Positions 47,431-60,925 are shown, counted from the stretch's first letter. The stretch: 64,000 bases of DNA from Ptiloglossa arizonensis (GCF_051014685.1 NC_135048.1:23950543-24014542), one strand, 5' to 3'. Notes: generated by a model from the letters alone, not told the origin. Translations and numbers: made by a program.

Positions 47431-49086
47431 GAGCAAAATACACGAATATTTTATACGATATTCTCCTGCCTGTACATTTCATGGTTATTTCGAAATTTAA
47501 TTTTCGAATATTTCACGTGTATTCAAAATTTTTAATCTTTGGCTACTCGATACGCGTTCGAGTGATTTCATTTCCGAACATTGTAAAGGAATATCGTTGT
47601 TCGTATATTATTATCCAACGATCGAACAGGATATCACGTAACAATTAATACCGTAAAGGAATATCGTTCTTCGAATATTGCTATTCCGATGATTAAACAA
47701 AATATAAATTTTTCAAAATAGTAGAAATCGAACGTAGAATTTTCCTCGAATTGTCAAGTAGTTGAACAATATTAGTCGAGTATTTTCATCATCGAGTGGT
47801 TCGAATAATCGAATACAGAAAAAATTAAGTAGTCTCTTGTCTAATTAATACGAAATTTTCGATCTTCGTTCTCCCGGCCTTCTCCGTTACGTTTAATTAT
47901 GACGGTAATAATTCTAAAAATGTCGGGTGTCGTGTAACCGCTGGTGAAAGCGAAACGAGCTGTGATGTTACGCGAGAGATTGAATCGAACCTATGGAATT
48001 CAATTTTGTCATACGGGGCTTTGTTTTCGAGAAAATCGATCCTGAAAATTCAACGGTTGCACGAACGACCGGCTACAGCTTTGCTATTGTGTCTGTCCAT
48101 TGCTCGTTATTTCTACTTTCGTCGGTGTTCGTAAACGTTGATCGTGGCACGGCATTATCTGTTTTCCGTCGATCTTACTACCTCCTAATTAGTCGGAACC
48201 GGTTATATTTGTACAATCCGAACGGACGGATTTGCGAAAGGGATTTATTTACGAACAGTTTATTCCCTTCGAAATTCACATAGTTTCAACGGATTCGTTC
48301 GTCCAACTAGAACGGATGAAATGAAAAGACAAAGATTTCAATCGTTATGCAAATTACTACGAGGTTAAGCTTCTTCTGGTACTACGTAAATTTAATATCC
48401 AAATTTTCCATCCCATAGAATTCTACGAACATATTTACATTTCCATGTTAAAAATTCCTCGAATGTCTGCCTTGTAATAAATAATATTATATTTCTACCA
48501 GAAATTGATTTAAAAAAGTATTAAATTTCACCTTATTTCAATCATTTATATCCCCGTCCCCTTAAACGAATTTCTGTTATTTGTAAAAATTCCACAGTTT
48601 ATTCAGACGAATAAAATTATCTTCTGTCCCCCCCTCCGTGCGGAAATCTCATCGCTGGGTCCGTGAAGCACGTTCCCCGAACGCCTTACAGGCGTTCACC
48701 GCACGCCCGGATCGTCCAAACGGTCTTAATCGATTTCAGCTCCCAAAGGGTTCGTAAGTTCCGCGGAAACCGTTCTCGCGCAACGATTTCCACAGTATCC
48801 GTTGGCCCTAACCGCAGCCAATGGGGAAACGGAAGAATTACAGGTCGTTACCCCGGCGAAGATTAATTCGCGAGAAGAGTCTCGTCGATGAATTTCCCTC
48901 GATGTTTCCCCGGCGAATCGGGTCAGGAGGATCCATCTCTGGATAGAGGTAGGGAAAATCGCGTTCGAGGAGTTCGATTTCGTCCGGAGCTCATTATCGA
49001 TCCGCTTGGTACGGTTCGCGAGGAATTCCGAACCTGGAGCGTCCGCCAATCCGCGGAAGGGGACCCCAGCGACGATACTGAGGGTA
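47431..49086. other. No recognisable gene
   Basis: AT-rich to about 48600, then GC-rich with opposing short frames. A 7-bp stem hairpin, GAACGCC-TTACA-GGCGTTC, lies near 48679-48697. Confidence 0.4.
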
Positions 49087-49148
49087 GACAGAGACAGAGA
49101 ACGAAAGAGATAGATAGAGATAGAGAGAGAGAGAAAGAGAAAAAAGGA
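49087..49148. repeat. GA/GATA microsatellite
   Basis: An almost pure (GA)n and (GATA)n tract on the plus strand. It disrupts any coding reading of the surrounding frames. Confidence 0.9.
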
Positions 49149-51949
49149 AGAACCTGGGGAAAACGCTCGATTTCACAGTCATTGGTTCGCGAAAATGCGA
49201 CTGCGAGGCAGTCATGTGCGCTGGAACGTGCACACGTGACGGGAGCCGCGCGGAACTGCCCCGTTTACGTGTGCACGGTCGCCGAATGCGGATGCGCTTG
49301 AGTCTCGCGCGGTTTTCAATGCACGCGACGCCGCGCCGATGCGCACTCGCCCGCGGGACCCGAGCGGTCGCGTTTCTTTCGAACCTCGCTACTTACAGCG
49401 AGCCCTCGAGGGACGCGTTGCTCGGTGAGGAGTGGGGGGAGCGGGGTGAGGGGTGGGGTGGGGAGAAGAGCCGGGGCGACGCGGAGAGGAACGAGCGGCG
49501 GCTCGTGACACTTGTTTTCGGACTCGGAGCCGGAGCCAAAGGCGGACTCGCTTTGTAAACGAAACCAAAGGCGTATTTGCATTGAAAACGAAACCAAAGG
49601 CGTACTCGCATTTGGGAATACATGCAAAGGCGTACCCGTGGCATCGACAAGGGATTGATGATTAAAGTATGGGGAGTCTTTCTCGGTACGATGATCCGAG
49701 TTAATGGTAATAATTATCGATTATAAATAATGATCGAATGTAAATATATCGAGGTCGAGATGTAATTAAATATCGAAGAGTTGAGAAGGAATTTTTAGTT
49801 TTAGGTGTAAGTAAAAATTGAAATGAGAGACTTTTCGAGAGAAAATTTTGTTTGTCTTTAGGGAGATTGAATGTATTGTTTTAGAATTATTTGAACATTG
49901 GAAATAAGCAACGAAGGGGTGTATGGAAATGATATCGATAGAGAGATTTAATTTGGTATTCTATTTCTGCGTTTAGAAGTCTAATTAATTTCAGCAGGAG
50001 ACCGGCTACCGAAATAATAAATTTTCGATAATGTCAGTTCTTTTGTTGCTGCGATACGTTTTAGTCTCCCCTGCGGTGTTCTTATCAGGATGCGTTCAAA
50101 TTTAGTATAGTCGCCGCTGAAAACTTGGAATAGTTGTTTCTATATAGTAAGAAGATTAATTAGTTTTGTTGAAGCGTTTTGCCGAAGCAACGCAAGTTTC
50201 CATTCCAAAATGAAACAAATCCTTCATCGTGCACGAGCTACCGTAACTTGCAGTTGACATTACACGGACTTTGCAGATTTCGCTTCTTCTCTTTGTTAGC
50301 AATTCTTTTCTTTTGCATTTTTTCAAAATCTGTAATATCAGCGAGGAAATATTCCTGTTAATGAAGAAGCAAACCACGATTGTTTTATAAGTTATTATCG
50401 TGTACAGGAATATTGCATGAATTTTCATAGTGATGCTACTTCATAAAAGTCAACTTTTATTTTTATTTCCGTAATTACCATAAGTAGTAAACCATTTCGG
50501 TAGTTTTTTAATTAAAGGGATAATAAATTGTTGCGTGCCCTGCACTTCCTTTAGAAACGGGTACCGCTCTTTTAGTTGAATAAAAGTCCTTTAATTAAGG
50601 ATATTTCAAAATTTAGTTTCGAGCGCAATGTACAAGTTTAATTTTGAAATTTAATTAAGGTGTTAAAGAAGACGCGATCTCCCTTTAAAATACTTCTCCT
50701 TGTCGTTGCCGTTTCTTGTATCGCGTTCGCAGAAATTCAACGAATATTCTCCGCGCGATACTCAAAGGTCGTAACAAAAATCAATATCACGAATTGATCT
50801 TCATCTCGCGAAAAACATTCTACTTTTGTCGTACCAACATCCGGTCATAAACATATCTCGTAGTACGTTCAACTTTTCTCGATAAAAAGTGGCGCCAAAA
50901 CTTCGTAACTTTTTGATAGGTTCGAGTCTTGCGAGTGCCAACGAGATTTGGAAATATTAAACAATAAATTAGAATCGAAAAATAATTAATTTTCTTATTA
51001 CAGGCAATTCAATCAGATTTTTCAAATAACAAATACTTGATACGAAATAACGTCACTATCGTTGGAAACGCTATAAAAGAATAAGTACAAGTAATTGTTT
51101 ATTAATTGCTGAGAAGAAAATTCAGTTGACGAAGAAAAATCGTTTGTGTGTTAATAATTGAACATTTATTCGTTCGAACGTTTTCAATCTGAAACGTATG
51201 TCCCTCTCGGTAAATTAAATTCTACGGAATAATACGCAGAAGCCATTTGTTAAGATTTTCATATTATTGAAAATTACGCTCCTATGAATGTATTAATTAC
51301 GGTGCGATTATTAATGCCTGCAGTTTAATTTACCGAAGGGAACGCACGTACGGGATCGAAAACAATCTACCGAATGAACGCCCAATGGCTAACTACGACA
51401 AATGGTATTTTCTATTATTTACACGGGAGAATTCGACGTCCCTAAAAATGTTTACGAAACTTCTTTTAAATAATACTCAACCCTGTTACATGTGCATCAG
51501 CTCGAACAAATGTCAAATACACGAAGCTTTACGAAAAGCTCTTTTCCTCTAATGTAATTTAATATCGTAAAATTCCTCTCGCAGAACCTGTATTGTCCCG
51601 TCGTTGTTCAAACAAACCTACCAACGACAAGAAATATTCGCTCCAGTTATTATCCGATCGTTTACCATTCCATACACAAAAAGAAACTAAATTTCCCTAT
51701 GTTCGATCATTGAGCCACCCACCGAGCTTGAAAATTCTCGTTCCACTCGATCTCCCGATTTCCTTGAAAACTCTTATCCCCGAGCTTCGCGAAAGATTGG
51801 TTATTCGTCGAAATAAACCCACGAAAGAGCAAAGGGAAAAAATATCGCATTCGATCCAATGATTCTCTACCAACAATTTAAACCTTCCACAAAAACAAAA
51901 AAAACAACACTCGGCGAGTTCGATCATTAACCCACTCACGGAGCAACAA
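49149..51949. other. No recognisable gene
   Basis: 49200-49660 is GC-rich, with G clusters (49431-49480) and a short repeated ACGAAACCAAAGGCGTA at 49560-49610. From 49700 the DNA is AT-rich with only short frames. Confidence 0.4.
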
Positions 51950-53200
51950 AATCGTTGCTTCGAACGGGCGTAACCTATCGCTCCCGTTTCCCTGGAAATC
52001 CTCGTCCATACCCGTGCAACCTCATCCCCGTGCACGCACCCGTTCCAGAGACCCTGTCCCGTGGGCTGTCGCGCGACGACGAGGCCCCCCACCTCCCCAG
52101 GAAGCTGTCTCTTCCGTGCGCGCAAGTGGGTCTTTCCTTGTCCATTGATGCCGCGTTCTCCCGACCGGTGGTAAGAGAAGGGGTTCGAGGGAGGGAGGAC
52201 AAAGTCCATAAGGTACCCCGAAGGGCCAGGGAAGAGTTGCCACCCCCCCTCCACCCTACCCTCGAGCGGTGGGACCGCGAAAAGGGCAAGCAGGGGGACC
52301 GAAGGACGGAGCGGTCGGAGTATCGCACGCACGACGTGGCAGGAGCCGGAGCCTTCTCGGTTAAATGAGGCTGGCTCACCCTCTCGGCTCTTATTTCCCT
52401 CCCTTTCTCGTGCTCCCTGTTCCCGTGGCCGTGTCCTCCCCCTCCCCTCCGCCTCTCCCGTGGGCCGTGCGCGCCCTCTCCCTCTCTCTCACTCGCTCGC
52501 TCGCCCTCCGGTTCCGAGAGTCGAACTCGGTATGTCGAGCTGGGCGCGGCCCCGCCACCCGACCGAAATCGATTTTGGAAAGACGAAGAGCGAGGGGAGC
52601 GTAGTCACGGGTGGATCGGTGGGTGGGGTCGGGTTGGGTGGGCGGGTGAGCGAGCGAGTGGGTGGGGGAGAAAGACGCGATACAGATTACGGGACGATGC
52701 CGCATGGCCGGGCTTCGCTCTGATCTCGCCGTATCGAAGGAGGGGTCGTGTCCCTCTTTCCCTCGATGAGAGGTCGCAGGTTTCTCGCGCGCGTCCCTCC
52801 CCCCTCCCGCCCCACCCATTTGGATAGGCGAAGGCTCACGGAGCAACAGCGACCTCGCCTCGCATCGCCTCGTCTCGCCTCGCCTCGGCTCGTGCTCACC
52901 AAAGCCTACGGGCGAACGAAGACAAGCGGCGCGCAACGGGGCTGTTTTAATCATTAAGGTGCTTGTAAGGCTTGCCACCGCGGCCAGAGGGTGGGCGGTG
53001 GTGGGAGGGGATCTTTGATCTCCGCACTCGTCGCGCCCGTGGCTCGCAAAGCTACTTACGAGGAGACTCCGCGCGCGAGCAGGTAACACGAGGAGAGTTC
53101 TGGAGAGAGGAGAGGAAGAGAGAGAGTTTATGAGAGAGAAAGATAGAGGAGAGGCGTCGTTGTCGTCGTCTACGCTGTCAGGCTAACTCGATAACGACCA
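51950..53200. other. GC- and CpG-rich island, no gene called
   Basis: The island contains CGCCTCGCCTCGGCTCG-type runs, G clusters at 52609-52670 and a GA-rich tract at 53085-53155. Frames up to 232 residues occur on both strands over the same bases, which is expected from the scarcity of stops in GC-rich DNA. A promoter or first non-coding exon of a neighbouring gene is possible. Confidence 0.4.
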
Positions 53201-53407
53201 CATTTTACCACTCTGTTCGAAAAGTTTGCGAAATGATTTTTTTTTCTTCTCTCTTGGATCGGGTTCAGGGTGATTCCGTAGTACCTGTTCGTGGATTCCG
53301 GGGGTGAATCTACGCACTTGGACGGGTGAAAAATGTTGGGCGAAGGTACGTCTTGTGTACCTTTGTCCTCGAGGACAAAGTACTTTTATCCTATGTATGC
53401 GAGGAGA
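53201..53407. other. No gene seen
   Basis: Transitional composition with short frames only. Confidence 0.3.
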
Positions 53408-53807
53408 GGATGTTCACTTCAGTGTACCTTGGTTCTCGAGTTGCGGACGATCGAAGGGAATGCTCGTCTTGGTATACTTCAGGGTGGTGGACGATTGAGG
53501 AAAATACTTTGGTTTTCGAGTTACGAATTATCAAAGTATCGTATATCCAATGGATGTGTACTGCGAGGAGCTGAGGAGTCGACCTCTGGGAGAAATTGAG
53601 AATGCTCGAGAAAACGTTAAAGCAAACATTGCTCTGTTCACGTTCCTCTGTAACATGGTACTACATTCTTCTTGATCCAAGAGTCATCTTCCCAACTACA
53701 GATCGCGAGAAAGGATACACAATGGTTTGAAACTACTCGTGGGACACTTTGAATATTTTCTTCGATTATCCGTAACTCGAAAACCAAGGTACACTAAAGT
53801 GAACATT
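53408..53807. repeat. Inverted repeat (arms about 51 bp, 300-bp loop)
   Basis: The left arm 53408-53458 (TTCACTTCAGTGTACCTTGG, TTCTCGAGTTGCGGACGA) is about 80% complementary to 53756-53807 (CGTAACTCGAAAACCAAGGT, ACACTAAAGTGAAC). A partial direct copy of the left arm follows at 53475-53530. Confidence 0.7.
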
Positions 53808-55479
53808 ATCTTCGATCGTCCATAACTCGAAAACTAACATCTCTAGGACCTACGTTCATAAGACACTTTCTACTCGTATCGATGCGTAGATTCACCTCCT
53901 CAAGTCCAGACACATATTTCTGAATCACGATCAATCTTCTTTCATCCCTCGAATCCAAACTTTCCTCTCTCTTTATCGACTTCACTTGGACCTAGCACAG
54001 AAGTGATTGTCAACCCCCTGCACTCGAAGCTTTTCTGTTACCAGAAACTAGTACCTCGATGAAATCCTTCGAATCGTGTAATTAATTTCAAATGGAACAT
54101 TTTCATTTCAACGTTTCACATACATATATTTACATCTTACAAGAAACAATTAATTGAATTTTAATTTCAATCCCAAAGAACGATGATTTTCCAAATTGGA
54201 GAAAGTACACCGAATTAAATGTCAATCGAGAATCACCTCTCGAGTGGAAAGAGTTAAAGGCTGATCCAAATGAAAAGTTCCATTTTCTTACAATGAAAAC
54301 AACGCTGGACTGAGTCTCTCATAGAAACTACTTCGAAGAAATAATAAAATAAATAATTTTCATTAACATTTCCCCGAACTTTCAAACACTCAGTACACAC
54401 ACTCCAATACCTGTACAGTGTTTCCCCTTCATCCATGGACGAATCAGGGGGAGGGGCTAATAACGCTGTGAATCTAGTCGCGTCGAACCTATCCCCTCTC
54501 CTCAATCCCCGGGGACCGGTTAATCCGCGGAGGGAAAGTTTCGCTCGGAGTTTGCGCGCGCCTCGGTTTCATCGACGCTTCGAAATTTTCAAGTTGGATA
54601 CGCCGTTATTAATTCAATGCCGCGCGCGCGTTTCGCGAATTAGCCTGTGCGCCGCTCGTTTCGCCCGTCGTTGGTACGGGACCTGATTCAATCGTGTAAT
54701 CATTAATACCGATACGCGGTATCTGTTTTCGTGGCCCTGAGTCGCGCGTATCCGCTAGGTGGAGGGTGTTTGAGTAAGTTTGACGTTCTCTGTTCGACGA
54801 GACGTATTTATCGACCTCGTGGGCTTTTATCCCCATCCCCTTGAATGATTCCTTTTTTTTTTAAATTTGTTCTCGTAACGGTCGGAATTAAGAGAATTTA
54901 TTCATCGAGCACGATCGGGAATATATTTGTCCGCGTTCTACGGGGACGAATTTTCGGTAAATGTGTTTTGAGTTCGATAAGGAAGAATTATTAAGCGAAT
55001 TTTGGAGCCGAGGTTCGACTTTTTCTCGAGGAAATGGTTTTTTTTTTCGATGATGGACGAGGTAATTATGAGCGGAGGTTATCGTAGAGACGTGAATCGA
55101 GATTCGAACGGTTTTTATTGTTTAATCGTTTTACTTGGGAATATGTTAACAGGTGGAGAGATTACAATCGGTTTAATGAACACCGAGGATATTTTTTCGA
55201 TTTTTTTTTCACATGGATACTATAGATTGTAATTCAACCGAAGTCTACAATTGCGGTTGATTTGTTCTCTCTCATTGAAGAAAATTATATTTTCAATTAT
55301 CGAATGGTATTTTGACCCTTTTTAAACAGAACAGTACATTTTCGACGCTATGTAGTTCAGCTAACGTCGAAACGAAGTATTTTCTATACTGTGACCTTGA
55401 GATGACCTTCAATATCATAGTTATACACGTAGTTATACTCACGTGCACGCGTACCAAAATAAATCTCCATATTCACTTT
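53808..55479. other. No recognisable gene
   Basis: Mixed composition. 54430-54840 is GC-richer with overlapping short frames. No domain or exon chain was found. Confidence 0.4.
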
Positions 55480-56220
55480 CCTCAACAAGAATTTACCCAC
55501 AACTGTACACCACATCCATTTGCCCCCAAAAATAGCCCAAAACTGCAATTCTATTATTCTTGTCTTCTTTTGAACCGTAGAATCACCCCACAACTATACA
55601 CACTCCACATCCACTTTCCCCAAAACTGAACCTCCGATGCAATTCCATTATTCTCGTCTTATTTCTAACTATAGAATCTCCTCACATCTGTACACACACT
55701 CGACATCCACTTTCCCAAACAACTGTGCATCCAATTCAATTCTATTATTCTTGCCTTCTTTTGAACTCTAGAATCTTCTCACATCTGTACACATTCTACA
55801 TCCACTTTCCCCAAAAACTGAGCGTTCGATGCAATTCCATTATTTTCGTCTTATTTCTAATTATAGAATTTCCTTATATCTGTATATATTCTACATTCAC
55901 TTTCCCAAACAACTGTGCATCAAATGCAATTCTATTATTCTTGTCTTCTTTTAAACTCTAGAATCTCCCCACAGCTATACACACACTCGACATACACTCT
56001 TCCCAAAAACTAAGCATCCAATGCAATTCTATTATTCTCATCTTCTTTTGAACTCTAGAATCTCCCCATAGTTATACACACACTCGACATCCACCCTTCC
56101 CCAAAAACTAAGCATCCAATGCAATTCTATTATTCTTGTCTTCTTTTGAACCCTAGAATCTCCTCACATCTGTACACACTCCACATCCACTTTCCCAAAA
56201 AACTAAGCCTCCGATGCAAT
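55480..56220. repeat. Tandem repeat, about 95-bp unit, 8 copies
   Basis: GCAATTCTATTATTCTTGTC (or a close variant) recurs near 55544, 55639, 55736, 55830, 55925, 56023, 56120 and 56214, linked by TCTAGAATCTCCTCACA and CATCCACTTTCCC. Confidence 0.92.
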
Positions 56221-57994
56221 TTTCTTTTCCAAACATCCTTCCCGAAGACTCGTCTCGGTCATGGTTCTCGACCGGTAAAAGTTGGTTCACCGGTCCCGTG
56301 GAAGCGGGATTCCACAATTAGCCGAAACGATCACCGTTCCTCGAGTTCCCTTTTATTTTTTTTCTTTATTTTATTTCGATTCCCCAGGTCGGGCACTCAG
56401 GAGAGGGGGAGGGTTTATCGATTCTCGACGAACGCGTAATGCAGATTGCGGAAGGCGCCGCACGTACGGATTTTCCCTGATCTTGTGTATCACTCGGGGC
56501 TGGTGGATGTAAGGGGAGTGGAAGAGGGTAGCCTTTTTCAGCGCGAGGACGAGCCACGGGGCTGCCACGGGGGTGCGTCGGGGGTGCCACGGGGGTGCCT
56601 CGAACTCCCTCCTCCCTCGAGAGCGCGGTACCCGCTCGTACGTGAACACGCGGCAGCCGCACGTACGGACGTTTCCCGGCAAGAGCGCAATGAGCACGAT
56701 AGGACGATTGAATTTTGCCCCGAGGGCCGTGCCTTCGCTCGAGGATTAGGCTTTAAGCCGGCACTTGCACGTATTCGCTTATTGGAGATTCAATTTTCTT
56801 GTCAGAGGCCAATTTGTTTTTTTTTTTTTTTTCGATTTTCTTCTGTTTTTTTCTTCTTCTACTACTACCCCACCCACTCTCTCTCTCTTTCAACGCGGCG
56901 CGTTGGAATCTCGGCAAACAGGGCGGTGGTCGGGGGGCGGTGGTTCGTTTGAACAAACGCGAGTCTCGACTCTCCTCCGCGGGATGGAAGCTCTAATAAT
57001 CGTTGATTCGTACGTCGATAACGATATTAGCATTACGATGCCCGATATCGCAGAGAGGAACGAGCGGGATAAAACGTGATCGTTCGGATTAAAATACGAG
57101 GGGCGTCCTTTCAGCTTTGGTTTTCGTTCTCTCGTTTTTTTTCCCCCTACCCATCCTGCTACCATCGATGTTCGATAACACGACGCCGGATAGACGAAGG
57201 AAATCGTTCGTTGGAATTTACGCAAGAAGAGAGAGCATCGGTTCGAACTAGGAGGACGTGTGTTTTCGAGGTCGATCGGGAGAACGAATTATCCGCGATG
57301 AGTGTTGTCAGGGAGTGCTCTAACGAATGTGTAATTTATGCGAGATAAAGAGTTTCTCGATGTTTTATTTATCCAAGACGATGAGTGATATCTTCGAACA
57401 TCTTGACCGAATGGTACGATCTTCTAGGGTGTTGATACGAATATTGGCGAAGAAAGAGTGGAATCGGTGGACAGAAAATGATTCTTCGTGAAAAATTGAA
57501 TAAGAATCGTGGTGGAAAGTTTGTTCACGCGAGGCTTCGTTTTCGAGAATAATGATTTTTAACAATTTTGGGGCACGCTCGAAAACGCGTCCGCGTTATT
57601 TCTATTTTCATCGAAGTTTCTAGCCATTGATAGCGGTATTATCTGTTTTCGTTCTCTGAATGTTTACGCGCAGTGATCCAAGTAGAAGTAACGAGCAATA
57701 GACAGTCGCGATAGTCAAATCGCGCGCCCAATCGAAGAATTTTCATATTTATATTCCCCGAAATCGAAGCCTCGTGGAGAGAAATTCTATTCCACGTTTT
57801 CGATATATTTTTCCACGAAGAGTTACCACTTAACTGCCAATATTACGTTTTACTGGGAAAATACGTTTAATTAAAGACACAGTGTCTCGATGAGTGATTC
57901 GCAGGTTGCAAATCTCGTCCATTTGGTTTCGAGTACTTTTCGATTAAAATGTATCGACCAATTTATTATCCATGATCATTATTCGTAGTCAAAC
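56221..57994. other. No recognisable gene
   Basis: 56370-57000 is GC-rich with overlapping frames on both strands and a GGGGGTGCC direct repeat (56560-56600). A T16 run lies at 56817-56832. No domain. Confidence 0.4.
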
Positions 57995-59215
57995 TCCGTG
58001 TGATTTTAAGAAGAAATTTGACGAAATGATCTTGATAGAAAATTCAAGAAAAAAGACACAACAGTTGACTAGTGTATTAATAGGAAATTCGAGGAAAAGG
58101 ATACAACAGTTGACTTGTGTTCTTAATAGGAAATTCGAGGAAAGATACACAAGAGTTGACTTGTGTATTAATAGGAAATTCGAGGAAAAATATACAACAG
58201 TTGACTTGTCTATTAATAGGAAATTCGAGGAAAAATATACAACAGTTGACTTGTGTATTAATAGGAAATTCGAGGAAAAATATACAACAGTTGACTTGTG
58301 TATTAATAGGAAATTCGAGGAAAAATATACAACAGTTGACTTATGATCTTGATAGAAAATTCGAGGAAAAAGTCACAACAGTTGAGTTGTAGTCTCAATA
58401 GAAAATTCGAGGAAAAAGACACAACAGTTGACTTGTGTTCTTAATAGGAAATTCGAGGAAAAAGACACAACAGTTGACTAGTGTATTAATAGGAAATTCG
58501 AGGAAAAGGATACAACAGTTGACTTGTGTTCTTAATAGGAAATTCGAGGAAAAATATACAACAGTTGACTTATGATCTAAATAGGAAATTCGAGGAAAAA
58601 GACACAACAGTTGACTTGTGTTCTTAATAGGAAATTCGAGGAAAGATACACAACAGTTGACTTGTGTATTAATAGGAAATTCGAGGAAAAATATACAACA
58701 GTTGACTTGTGTTTTTAATAGGAAATTCGAGGAAAAATATACAACAGTTGACTTATGATCTTGATAGAAAATTCGAGGAAAAAGTCACAACAGTTGAGTT
58801 GTAGTCTCAATAGAAAATTCGAGGAAAAAGACACAACAGTTGACTTGTGTTCTTAATAGGAATTTCGAGGAAAAATATACAACAGTTGACTTATGATTTT
58901 TATAGAAAATTCGAGGAAAAAGACACAACAGTAGATTTGTGTATTAATAGGAAATTCGAAAAAGAATATACAACAGTTGACTTACGATCTTCATAGAAAA
59001 CTCGAGGAAAAATATACAACAGTTGACTTATGATCTTCATAGAAAATTCGAGGAAAAAGACACAACAGTTGACTTGTGTTCTTAATAGGAAATTCGAGGA
59101 AAAAGACACAACAGTTGATTTGTGTTCTTAATAGAAAATTCTAGGAAAAAGAACACAACAGTTCACTTGTGTTCTTAACAGAAAATTCTAGAAAAATGTA
59201 CAAGAATCGACTTCG
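57995..59215. repeat. Minisatellite, about 45-bp unit, about 27 copies
   Basis: The unit is AATAGGAAATTCGAGGAAAA followed by ATATACAACAGTTGACTTGT GTATT. Because 45 is a multiple of three, plus frames read a 15-residue repeat (NRKFEEKYTTVDLCI), but indels break these frames and there is no gene context. Confidence 0.95.
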
Positions 59216-59978
59216 AAATAAATCCAAGATCAAGTATACTCATCGTTCATAATGAAATCGAAGCATCTTTAATTAATCGGGCAGAATAATACGACCGTTT
59301 AATTTCGCGATCGATCGAAGACTTTCAAGCGACCCTACAAGAAATTTCGCGTCACCGTCTTTTAACGAGCGATCCCCTTCTTTCGGTCACGTGCACACGA
59401 ACGAGTCCGTACTCGGCCAATATGCTTGTGTTATCGCGAAATAGAAGGATCGTTCGCACGAGCGAGTATACCGCGAAGTTAGAAATAACGTTATTCTCCC
59501 CGGAGGATTTTGCGCAGAGATCGAGAAAGTTTGATCGAATTTCTCGCGGGAAGCTGGAAAATGAGTTCCGCGGGCAGGTGACGATGAAAAGCATAACTGA
59601 AAATATCGTTGGTTTTCGGTTGTACGGGCTCTGGGTCAGTTGTCACGATCCCAACAGCCACCTGATAGAACGGGACGAAAACGTGTCCCGATACTGGATA
59701 AAGGAAGCTTTCACCGGGCAACACTGGGTATTGATCCTTTTCACCGGAACGCCGAACAGTGTACGCGTCTTTTCACGGTGAGCTATTTAAGGAAAATACC
59801 CAGATCCAGGACGACAACCTCGCCTTTTCCTCAATTATTACCTACGATTGTTGCTCAGAGGATGCAACAATACGTAGGCGCGACGATTTTTAATCTTCAC
59901 GGAACTACCTACAGTTCGAAGGATATTTTTCTTGCATCACGGTTCACCGAAAGATTAAAGCAATGGCTTTTGAACTTT
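59216..59978. other. No confident gene
   Basis: 59340-59900 has balanced composition and overlapping plus frames of 119 and 175 residues. The second runs into the MITE at 59979, so its C-terminus is transposon-derived. No domain or splice support. Confidence 0.35.
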
Positions 59979-60117
59979 TCCAAAGTTCGGAAAGTCATTT
60001 CGTTTTTTTTCTTTTTTTTGGTGGAAATGAAACACGATTCTTTTAGAGTGTATAAACATTTTATTAAATTATGTATTCTTCGTTTTGGAAAACGAAATGA
60101 CTTTCCGAACAACCCAA
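59979..60117 (-). mobile_element. Mariner-type MITE with decayed left end
   Basis: The left end TTCCAAAGTTCGGAAAGTCA is degenerate; the right end ATGACTTTCCGAACAACCCA A is intact and followed by TA. The core is GTGTATAAACATTTTATTAA, TTCGTTTTGGAAAACGAA. Confidence 0.85.
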
Positions 60118-60155
60118 TAGAAGAGTCTGTTGTGGAGTATTCCTATGAATTTTTT

Positions 60156-60196
60156 ATTAATACATAAGTCAACTGTTGTAGTTTACTATTAATAGG
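60156..60196. repeat. Isolated inverted copy of the 45-bp minisatellite
   Basis: The reverse complement reads TATTAATAGTAAACTACAAC AGTTGACTTATGTATTAAT, one unit of the array ending about 940 bases upstream. Confidence 0.75.
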
Positions 60197-60925
60197 TGGA
60201 TGCATCGGTATGTCGATACAGCGATTCGTGAGCTTTTCGAGCTCACGGTATAGTGTTTGGAAGATTTTTGATTTGTTTAGGGTCGTGGTAGAATTTAGAA
60301 CAATTTGAAATTTTTCCCAAGGCATTCCTTCTTGAAGAAAAGAGAGAGTTTTTGTACTTGAAATTTGGGAAGGAAGAATTATTGTTTACGTTTTAATCGA
60401 TTCTGGAATTTTCCAATTTTTCTTTCAATTGAGTGAATCGTTGAAAGTAATTTATATTTACTGTAGAATGTAAATAGTGAGATGTGGAATAGTACTATTT
60501 AGTAATGATGTGAATAATACATTTGTATAATTTTCTCGAACTGGAATAGAAACAAGGGGGACATTGTTAAATGAGAAAAAGTGATATAACTTCTTCAAGG
60601 ATACCGGCGTTATTTTTCAAGTTATATTAAATACTGGACATGGGAGTAATCATGACTGTGAATAAATACTCGTAATTAAAACTTTTAATGAAACGACACA
60701 GCAACGTTGTTTCCAGAAGAGGATATAATTTGTCCGGAAAAATAGTCTTGTTAATACATTACGTATGCGTGACGACGTCAAAAATACTATTGCACGGATT
60801 TGATTCTTTCTCGTAACGACTAACATTCCAATTGATTTTAGTTTCATTTCATATTCTCGACGATAAATATATATAAATATTCTTCTAATCCAAATATCCA
60901 AATCTACGTTCTTTTAACAATCTAA
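60197..60925. other. AT-rich, no gene seen
   Basis: Short frames only. Confidence 0.4.

Noticed and set aside
47213..47482. 89-residue minus frame with 21-residue repeats
   Set aside because: By-product of a 63-bp tandem unit; no gene context.
48888..49301. 137-residue plus frame
   Set aside because: It crosses a GA/GATA microsatellite and has no recognisable domain.
51697..53089. Minus frames of 211 and 232 residues and opposing plus frames
   Set aside because: All lie in GC-rich DNA with few stops on any strand. They overlap each other and show no domain or splice structure.
58117..58392. 15-residue repeat protein
   Set aside because: The frames are by-products of the 45-bp minisatellite and are broken by indels.
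59640..60167. 175-residue plus frame
   Set aside because: Its last third is MITE sequence, and the first part has no start context or domain.
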